Source of the DNA: Phycisphaerae bacterium
GTDB taxonomy: Bacteria > Planctomycetota > Phycisphaerae > Sedimentisphaerales > Anaerohalosphaeraceae
Length of the DNA: 5,798 nucleotides
Reading direction: 5' to 3'
Assembly: GCA_007121565.1 (NCBI GenBank)
Contig: SKKI01000097.1
Span: 1-5,798, forward strand
Shown: positions 1 to 4,454 of the stretch, piece after piece
Numbering within the stretch: position 1 is the stretch's first letter
How the letters are laid out: each line of letters starts with the position of its first letter
The notes under the pieces: model-generated
Seen by the model: the letters and a program-made list of their open reading frames with translations, nothing else
The model's database searches: none
Told to the model about the DNA's origin: nothing
Made by a program: the position numbers and the translations under genes

Positions 1-267
1 AGCCGCCAGCCGTACGCCCAGCGGTATTTCGAGACACTGGCCGAGGCCGGCAATGACGGCACCATTTCGCGGTTTTTCCGGCAAGAGCCCTATCGCGGCA
101 ACATCCACGGCAAAACCGGCTTTATTTCCGGGGTACGTTCATTTTCCGGTATCTGCCGGACGCCGCGCGGCGATATCCTCTTTGCCATCCTTACCCAGGG
201 CGGCAACCCCGCGACCCGCACCGCCATCAACGACATCACCAAAGCCATCTTCGACGGCAATTTCTGA
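1..267 (+). CDS. dacB: D-alanyl-D-alanine carboxypeptidase/endopeptidase, PBP4 type (C-terminal end only)
   Basis: Frame 1 is open from the first base to the TGA at 265-267, giving 88 residues; the rest lies outside the window to the left. Visible residues 36-44 read HGKTGFISG, and the preceding stretch (TLAEAGNDGTISRFF) resembles the LxxAGxDGTLxxR region of peptidase S13. KTG (residues 38-40, nt 112-120) is the third active-site box of penicillin-binding enzymes. The later VRSFSGIC and ILFAILTQGG match the final strands of the PBP4 fold. By family knowledge these periplasmic enzymes trim or cut peptidoglycan cross-links by acyl-serine chemistry. The catalytic SxxK and SxN boxes are not visible, so activity cannot be judged. 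The gene converges with the phosphoesterase 30 bp downstream, and no good intrinsic terminator lies between them. The family call is firm; the exact paralogue (dacB or another S13 member) is not. Confidence 0.85.
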   Translation, partial: SRQPYAQRYFETLAEAGNDGTISRFFRQEPYRGNIHGKTGFISGVRSFSGICRTPRGDILFAILTQGGNPATRTAINDITKAIFDGNF

Positions 268-297
268 GTGCCTCGTTAATCCGGTGCCATTTTGCGG

Positions 298-1203
298 TCA
301 TTGTTTGCAGAGCACAAAAAGGTTGATTTCGCCGGGGCAGTTGAATCGGACGGGCACGCCGGAGGCCCCGGCGCCGCCGCTGGTATAGCCGGTCATATCG
401 TGGTGTGTCCACAGGCCGCGGATGCATTTGCGCGGGGTTGCGGCCGAATAGACCACTGCCCTGCCGCCGGGCAGGCAGATTTGCCCGCCGTGGGTATGGC
501 CGGACAGGCACAGGTCGATTCCCCGCTCGGCGGCCTGGGCGTACAGCTCCGGCGAATGGGACAGCAGAATCTTGCAGTCATCCTTATCCAGTCCCTGCAT
601 GGCCAGCTCGAGGTCGTGGGCTTTGAAGTAGTGGCAGTCGTCCACACCGATCAGTTGCAGGGCCTGGCCGTTGCGCTCGATGGCGGTGTTTTCATTGAGC
701 AGCAAGGTCACGCCGCAGCCGCCAAGCACCTCGGCCAAGGGCGTGTAATCGTGATTGCCGAAGATGGCATACACGGGGCTGGTTTTGCTCAGCGTGCGGG
801 CCAGATGCTCAGTCCGCGGGGCGGCCAGGTCGGTCATGTGGTGGTCGAAACAGAAATCGCCGCCCAGGACGACAATATCGCGCTGTACATTTTCAACCCT
901 GTCCAGGACGTTTTCCATCAGCCCGTCGATGCCGTCAAAATGAAGGTCCGAAATCCACAACATCCGAAATCCGTCAAACGCTTCCGGCAGCCGCTTTAGG
1001 GGCAACTCCTGCCGGGTGAGTGTCACATTCAGGACATTGTCAAAGCCGCGTTTGTACTGGCCGCACAGTTTCAGCGAAGCCGCCAGCACCGGCTCCATAA
1101 AGGATAGATTTTCCCAGCGCAGCCACCAGAACCGGCCGCGGCGGACGGCGTGCTTACGGTCTTGGCGCTCGATAGCTAATCGTTTTTCAGATACGGCTCT
1201 CAC
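298..1203 (-). CDS. Calcineurin-like metallophosphoesterase (YkuE/YaeI/LpxG-like)
   Basis: This 301-residue protein carries the full dinuclear-metal signature of the family: SDLHFD (D86, H88), GGDFCFD (D116), GNHD (149-152), LSHSPE (H216) and SGHTHGGQ (H236, H238). The GHTHGGQI box and the ending FNCPGEINLFVL are typical of the YkuE/YaeI/LpxG branch, some members of which cleave UDP-2,3-diacylglucosamine in lipid A synthesis; others are poorly characterised phosphodiesterases. The substrate here is therefore open. No signal peptide or membrane helix is evident. The first 35 residues are very basic (many R/K, then WWLRW), which could support peripheral membrane binding. The start is GTG (1201-1203), chosen because GGAG lies 8 nt upstream; the next ATG is residue 36. 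It is divergent from miaB and convergent with the dacB-like gene. The enzyme class is very secure, the biological role uncertain. Confidence 0.9.
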   Translation of the reverse strand: MRAVSEKRLAIERQDRKHAVRRGRFWWLRWENLSFMEPVLAASLKLCGQYKRGFDNVLNVTLTRQELPLKRLPEAFDGFRMLWISDLHFDGIDGLMENVLDRVENVQRDIVVLGGDFCFDHHMTDLAAPRTEHLARTLSKTSPVYAIFGNHDYTPLAEVLGGCGVTLLLNENTAIERNGQALQLIGVDDCHYFKAHDLELAMQGLDKDDCKILLSHSPELYAQAAERGIDLCLSGHTHGGQICLPGGRAVVYSAATPRKCIRGLWTHHDMTGYTSGGAGASGVPVRFNCPGEINLFVLCKQ

Positions 1204-1211
1204 CTGTTAAT

Positions 1212-1215
1212 CTCC
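1212..1215 (-). promoter_or_regulatory. Shine-Dalgarno site of the phosphoesterase gene
   Basis: On the minus strand GGAG stands 8 nt before the GTG at 1203-1201. This is what favours the GTG start over the internal ATG at residue 36. It is a direct sequence observation; use in the cell is inferred. Confidence 0.6.
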
Positions 1216-1216
1216 G

Positions 1217-1245
1217 TTGATTTTTGATTACAAATGCATTATAGT
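1217..1245 (+). promoter_or_regulatory. Candidate sigma70-type promoter for miaB
   Basis: TTGATT (1217-1222) and TATAGT (1240-1245) are separated by 17 bp, close to the housekeeping consensus TTGACA-17-TATAAT. The predicted start near 1251-1253 would leave a leader of about 30 nt before the miaB ATG. A second TTGATT (1224-1229) is too close to serve. The assignment assumes that this organism uses an E. coli-like consensus. Confidence 0.45.
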
Positions 1246-1266
1246 CAGAAGTTTACCGAATACCAG
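1238..1266 (-). promoter_or_regulatory. Candidate promoter for the phosphoesterase gene, overlapping the miaB promoter
   Basis: The minus strand reads a perfect TATAAT at 1243-1238. Seventeen bases upstream is a weak -35 match, CTGGTA (1266-1261). The predicted start near 1230 gives a leader of under 30 nt that contains the GGAG site. Its -10 box shares bases 1240-1243 with the plus-strand -10 box, so the two promoters would be mutually exclusive or bidirectional. Confidence 0.35.
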
Positions 1267-1283
1267 ATGAATGCATCGAAAAT

Positions 1284-2681
1284 ATGAACACCAAAACAAT
1301 ACATATAAAAAGCTTCGGCTGTCAGATGAACAAGCTGGATTCGTCGCTGGTCACCGCGGCGCTGGCCGAGCGGGGGTTTCTGCTGACCGGCAAAGCGACC
1401 GAGGCGGATGCGGTGCTGATCAACACCTGCTCGGTGCGGGAGCACGCCGAGGATCGGGTGCTGTCGCACTTGGGTCATTTGCGGCATTTGAAGAAGACGC
1501 GGCCGCAACTGGTGGTGGCCGTCATCGGATGCATGGCCCAGCGAATGGGCGAAAAGCTGCTGGCGCACGAGGCGGTGGATGTGGTCGCCGGGCCGGGGCA
1601 GTTGCACGAGGTGCCGGAGTTGATCGACAACGCGCTGGCCGATCACCAAAAACGGATGCACGTGCTGGACAATATCCGGCAGCCGGCGGCCAGCGAAACC
1701 ATCCGCGATATCAGCGAGCGGCTGGATGCGTTTGAGCTGGCGTACGATTCGGACGCCAACCATATCAAGTCGCAGGCGTTTATCCGGGCGATGCGGGGCT
1801 GCAACAATTTCTGTACGTACTGTATTGTGCCGTATGTGCGCGGGCCGGAGGTCTCACGGGCCCCGCAGGCGATTATCGAACAGGCCGGAAAACTGGTCGG
1901 ACAGGGCATTCGCCAAATAACACTGCTGGGCCAGACCATCAACGCTTATCGGTACACCGCCGGTGACAGGACGTATACGCTGGCGGATCTGCTCGAGCAG
2001 GTCAGCGCCATCGATGGTGTGCGATGGGTGCGGTTTATTACCAGCCATCCGGGACAGTTTGATACGTCGATTTTGCAGGTGATGGCGGATTTGCCGAAGG
2101 TCTGTCCGTATCTGCATATTCCGGCTCAGAGCGGCTCGGATAGAGTATTAAAGGCAATGAATCGCGGCTATTTTGCCGCTCGGTACGTTGATCTGATCGA
2201 CCAGGCCAGGGCGACCGTACCGGACCTGGCGGTGGCCGGCGATTTTATCGTGGGTTTTCCCGGCGAGACAAATGCGGATTTTGAGGCGACCGAGGCGATG
2301 ATTCGCCGCGTGCGCTACAAAAATTGCTTTGTCTTCAAATACTCCCCGCGTCCCGGCACCCACGCCGACAAGAGGCTGGCTGATGATGTGCCCGCAGAGG
2401 TTAAACAGGCTCGCAATGCCCGGCTGCTGGAGGTCATCAGTGAGATTGCCGAGACGGACAACCGCGCATTTCTGGGCAAAACGCTGGAGGTCCTGGTTGA
2501 AGGCCCCAGCAAAAAGCCGCACCTGAACAAGGCCGAAAATCAGGACAACCCTCAACTGATCGGGCGAACAAGCAGCGACTACATTGTCGTCTTTAACGGC
2601 CCGGAAACCCTGGCCGGAAAATTTGCCAACGTCAGAATTACCAAAACCGCCGCCTTGACCCTTTTTGGCGAGTTGACCTGA
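1284..2681 (+). CDS. miaB: tRNA-2-methylthio-N6-dimethylallyladenosine synthase MiaB
   Basis: This 465-residue protein (E. coli MiaB has 474) has the full three-domain plan. The N-terminal methylthiotransferase domain has cluster-binding cysteines C13 (SFGCQMN), C49 (NTCSVRE) and C83 (IGCMAQR). The radical-SAM core holds CX3CX2C at C173, C177 and C180 (RGCNNFCTYCIVPYVRG), followed by LLGQTINAY and GDFIVGFPGET. The C-terminal part, about residues 395-460, fits a TRAM RNA-binding domain. By family knowledge MiaB uses two 4Fe-4S clusters and S-adenosylmethionine to convert i6A37 to ms2i6A37 in tRNAs reading UNN codons. The CIVPYVRGPEVSR and GQ-NAY wording favours MiaB over RimO or MtaB. The ATG is the only possible start, because a TAG lies in frame at 1242-1244. 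No clear Shine-Dalgarno precedes it. A candidate promoter lies just upstream. Confidence 0.95.
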   Translation: MNTKTIHIKSFGCQMNKLDSSLVTAALAERGFLLTGKATEADAVLINTCSVREHAEDRVLSHLGHLRHLKKTRPQLVVAVIGCMAQRMGEKLLAHEAVDVVAGPGQLHEVPELIDNALADHQKRMHVLDNIRQPAASETIRDISERLDAFELAYDSDANHIKSQAFIRAMRGCNNFCTYCIVPYVRGPEVSRAPQAIIEQAGKLVGQGIRQITLLGQTINAYRYTAGDRTYTLADLLEQVSAIDGVRWVRFITSHPGQFDTSILQVMADLPKVCPYLHIPAQSGSDRVLKAMNRGYFAARYVDLIDQARATVPDLAVAGDFIVGFPGETNADFEATEAMIRRVRYKNCFVFKYSPRPGTHADKRLADDVPAEVKQARNARLLEVISEIAETDNRAFLGKTLEVLVEGPSKKPHLNKAENQDNPQLIGRTSSDYIVVFNGPETLAGKFANVRITKTAALTLFGELT

Positions 2682-2716
2682 AGGACACCTCAGGTTTCGC
2701 AGATTAATGTTTGGTG

Positions 2717-2747
2717 TTGAAACCAGCATGTTTTGATGTAGTATAAT
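2717..2747 (+). promoter_or_regulatory. Candidate promoter upstream of the tsaC-ywlE fusion gene
   Basis: A perfect TATAAT (2742-2747) has TTGAAA (2717-2722) upstream, but the 19-bp spacer is longer than ideal. The last four bases of the -10 box (TAAT, 2744-2747) are also the left copy of the TAAT duplication that flanks the MITE-like element. Transcription would begin near 2753-2755, inside the left inverted repeat. The promoter is plausible but unproven; the gene may also be read through from miaB. Confidence 0.4.
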
Positions 2748-2760
2748 GGCAACCTCTAAT

Positions 2761-2820
2761 AATTCGTAGCACGGGCATCTTGCCCGTGAAATTCGTGTCG
2801 TACGGCCATCTTGGCCGTGC
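2761..2820. repeat. Two tandem REP-like hairpins with TCT loops
   Basis: Hairpin 1 is CACGGGCA (2770-2777), loop TCT, TGCCCGTG (2781-2788). Hairpin 2 is ACGGCCA (2802-2808), loop TCT, TGGCCGT (2812-2818), extended by a T-G wobble (2801/2819). Both are preceded by AATTCGT (2761-2767 and 2790-2796), so the units look like an old tandem duplication about 30 bp long. The two stems differ at one base pair (G-C versus C-G) with both partners changed. I recall similar palindromes as interspersed repeats in planctomycete and related genomes; that memory was not checked. Confidence 0.7.
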
Positions 2821-2834
2821 AATATTCAATTTTT

Positions 2835-2838
2835 GAGG
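2835..2838 (+). promoter_or_regulatory. Shine-Dalgarno site of the fusion gene, inside the right inverted repeat
   Basis: GAGG ends 7 nt before the ATG at 2846-2848, which supports that start over the in-frame ATG at 2855. It forms the first four bases of the right terminal repeat. In a transcript reading through from miaB it could pair with CCTC (2753-2756) in a 9-bp stem that would hide the ribosome-binding site. Confidence 0.6.
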
Positions 2839-2845
2839 TTGCCTA

Positions 2846-3973
2846 ATGACTAAGATGAAAACCGACATTGTTACTGTTGAATCTGATTCAGATCGTGAGG
2901 CGATCCAGCGGGCCGGGCGGCTCCTGCGGGACGGGGCGATTGTGGCCATCCCGACCGAGACCGTCTATGGACTGGCGGCCAAGGCAGAAAATCGAATCCT
3001 GTCGCGGCTGGATCGGATCAAGGTTCGTGCCGCAGGCAAACGCTACACCCTGCACATCGGTCGAATAGAGGATTTGTCGCGGTATGTCCCGCGTCCGTCG
3101 CTACAGGCGCGAAAATTGATGCGCAATACCTGGCCCGGGCCGGTCACCATCGTCTTTGAATTGGATGAAACATCGCTGAAGCAGGTCAAACACGCGCTGC
3201 CTGCCGACACCTTCGAATTGCTGTATCCCGATGGGACTTTGGGGGTTCGCTGCCCGGATAATCCGGTAACCAGTGCGGTGCTGACCGAAGCGCTGGCCCC
3301 GGTCGTCGCACCCAGTGCCAATCCCGACGCCCAGCGGCCCGCGCTGACGGCGCAGGAGGTTGTGGACTACTTTGACGGGCATATTGAGATGGTGATCGAT
3401 ACCCCCGGTGCAAACCGATACCGGCTTGCCAGCACGGTGGTCAGGACCGGACAGCGCGGGCTGGAGGTGCTGCGGGAGGGGGTTTACAGCCGTCAGCAGA
3501 TTCTTGAGGCCGCCGCGGTGACTATTCTGTTTGTGTGTACGGGAAATACCTGCCGCAGCCCGATGGCCGAGGCCCTGTGCCGCAAATATTTTGCCAATAA
3601 ACTCAACTGCGGCCTTGACCAGATACAGGATCGTGGTTATACTGTCGCATCTGCTGGTGTTGCGGCATTTGATGGGATGCCTGCCAGCAGTCATGCGCTG
3701 GACGTCTGCCGCGAGAAGCAAACGCCGCTGGCGTCCCATCGCAGCACGACCCTGACCGAATCGATGATTCGACAGGCAGATCTTATTTTCGGGATGACGG
3801 CCGGTCATGTACAGGCCGTCGTTGATGCCGTGCCCCAAGCCGGGGACAGATGTTTTTTGTTGGATCCTGCGGGTGAGATTTCGGACCCTGTGGGATTGGA
3901 TATTGATACGTACCGCGCATGTGCGGAACAGATTGAACGGTGCCTGTCAGAGAGGATAAACGAATTATTATGA
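2846..3973 (+). CDS. tsaC: Fusion: threonylcarbamoyl-AMP synthase (TsaC/YwlC) + YwlE-type low-molecular-weight phosphatase
   Basis: This 375-residue protein joins two complete domains. Residues 1 to about 210 are a YrdC/TsaC domain: IPTETVYGLAAKA (35-47), KVR (59-61), GVRCPDNPV, APSANP and a later STVVR. It makes threonylcarbamoyl-AMP from threonine, bicarbonate and ATP for t6A37 in ANN-decoding tRNAs. The usual proline-containing segment after KxR is here GKRYTLHIG, slightly divergent. Residues 225-375 are a low-molecular-weight phosphatase: CTGNTCRS with C231 and R237 (CX5R) and the acid SDP (D347). T235 matches the threonine linked to phosphoarginine preference in Bacillus YwlE, so arginine phosphatase activity is a reasonable inference. 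There is no long linker and no Sua5 C-terminal domain. It overlaps rpiB by ATGA, as expected for a co-translated pair. Domain calls are secure; the phosphatase substrate is inferred. Confidence 0.94.
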   Translation: MTKMKTDIVTVESDSDREAIQRAGRLLRDGAIVAIPTETVYGLAAKAENRILSRLDRIKVRAAGKRYTLHIGRIEDLSRYVPRPSLQARKLMRNTWPGPVTIVFELDETSLKQVKHALPADTFELLYPDGTLGVRCPDNPVTSAVLTEALAPVVAPSANPDAQRPALTAQEVVDYFDGHIEMVIDTPGANRYRLASTVVRTGQRGLEVLREGVYSRQQILEAAAVTILFVCTGNTCRSPMAEALCRKYFANKLNCGLDQIQDRGYTVASAGVAAFDGMPASSHALDVCREKQTPLASHRSTTLTESMIRQADLIFGMTAGHVQAVVDAVPQAGDRCFLLDPAGEISDPVGLDIDTYRACAEQIERCLSERINELL

Positions 3974-4437
3974 GAGTAGCGGTTGCAAACGACCATAGAG
4001 GCCACAAGGCGATTGAAGAAATACGTGCGGTTATTTCTCAATTGGATATGACATGTGTGAATTTGTCGACGCCGAGTGACCCGCCGGCCGATTATCCGGA
4101 CAGCGCTTATGTGGCCGCCAAAGCCGTGGCTGAAAAACAGGCTGATGCGGCTGTCTTGGTATGCGGCACCGGTATCGGTATGTGCATGACCGCGAACAAA
4201 ATTAAAGGCATCCGTGCGGCCTTGTGTTATGATGAACTGGCCGCCCGGCTGGCGCGTCAGCACAATGACGCCAATGTCCTCTGCTTGTCAGGTGATCTGA
4301 TCGGCTCCAATATGCTGTGCAAGATTGTCGAGACGTTTTTGACCACCGAATTCAGCGGCGGACGGCACCTTCGCCGGGTCAAAAAGATTATGGCGGTCGA
4401 AGAGGGGCTCGATCCGCGAGACATTAAAGGGCAATAA
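3970..4437 (+). CDS. rpiB: Ribose-5-phosphate isomerase B (RpiB/LacAB family)
   Basis: The protein has 155 residues, typical of RpiB. It has NDHRGH near the N-terminus (phosphate and sugar contact region), DYPDSAY, the active-site cysteine motif VCGTGIGM, then ANKIKGIRAALC, the proton-relay HNDANVL and GGRHLRRVKKI with the conserved phosphate-binding arginines. It should interconvert ribose 5-phosphate and ribulose 5-phosphate in the cytosolic pentose phosphate pathway. The start chosen is the ATG at 3970, not the in-frame ATG at 3940, because MRVAVANDHRG begins the first strand as in the family and the ATG overlaps the upstream TGA (ATGA), implying coupled translation. GAGG (3952-3955) lies rather far upstream. 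It converges with lepB 17 bp downstream; no clear terminator separates them. Confidence 0.95.
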   Translation: MRVAVANDHRGHKAIEEIRAVISQLDMTCVNLSTPSDPPADYPDSAYVAAKAVAEKQADAAVLVCGTGIGMCMTANKIKGIRAALCYDELAARLARQHNDANVLCLSGDLIGSNMLCKIVETFLTTEFSGGRHLRRVKKIMAVEEGLDPRDIKGQ

Positions 4438-4454
4438 GCAGGCCGTCCCGGCGT

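Larger units (their letters stand above)
2748..2843. mobile_element. MITE-like palindromic element (96 bp) with 9-bp terminal inverted repeats and TAAT duplication
   Basis: The left end GGCAACCTC (2748-2756) is the exact reverse complement of the right end GAGGTTGCC (2835-2843). Directly outside each end lies TAAT (2744-2747 and 2844-2847), as expected of a 4-bp target-site duplication. Complementarity stops exactly at the TAAT boundaries. Inside are two strong hairpins of related sequence and no coding capacity, so any mobility would need a transposase from elsewhere. The element sits between miaB and the fusion gene and ends in the latter's start codon. The alternative is a native RNA regulatory structure whose flanking TAAT repeat is chance; only other copies in the genome could settle this. 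Confidence 0.55.

Noticed and set aside
292..999. Long open frame on the plus strand opposite the phosphoesterase gene
   Set aside because: It is the complement of a gene with all metallophosphoesterase motifs; its own translation shows no recognisable domain and reflects GC-rich codon structure.
2676..2695. Stem-loop ACCTGA...TCAGGT at the miaB stop codon as a terminator
   Set aside because: Only 6 bp with an 8-nt loop, and just TTT before a C; too weak for a confident intrinsic terminator.
2761..2820. CRISPR-like repeat pair
   Set aside because: Only two units, the repeats are hairpins that differ in sequence, and no unique spacers of regular length or cas genes are present.
2148..2822. 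Minus-strand open frame that begins inside the hairpin repeats and runs into miaB
   Set aside because: Its first residues are translated palindrome and the rest is antisense miaB; a spurious reading of the repeat.
3101..3838. Open frame of 245 codons on the minus strand inside the fusion gene
   Set aside because: Antisense shadow of two well-supported domains; no motif or ribosome-binding site of its own.
3940..3969. Upstream ATG as the rpiB start (10 extra residues)
   Set aside because: The family begins at the strand MRVAVAND, and the ATG at 3970 overlaps the upstream stop codon as ATGA.
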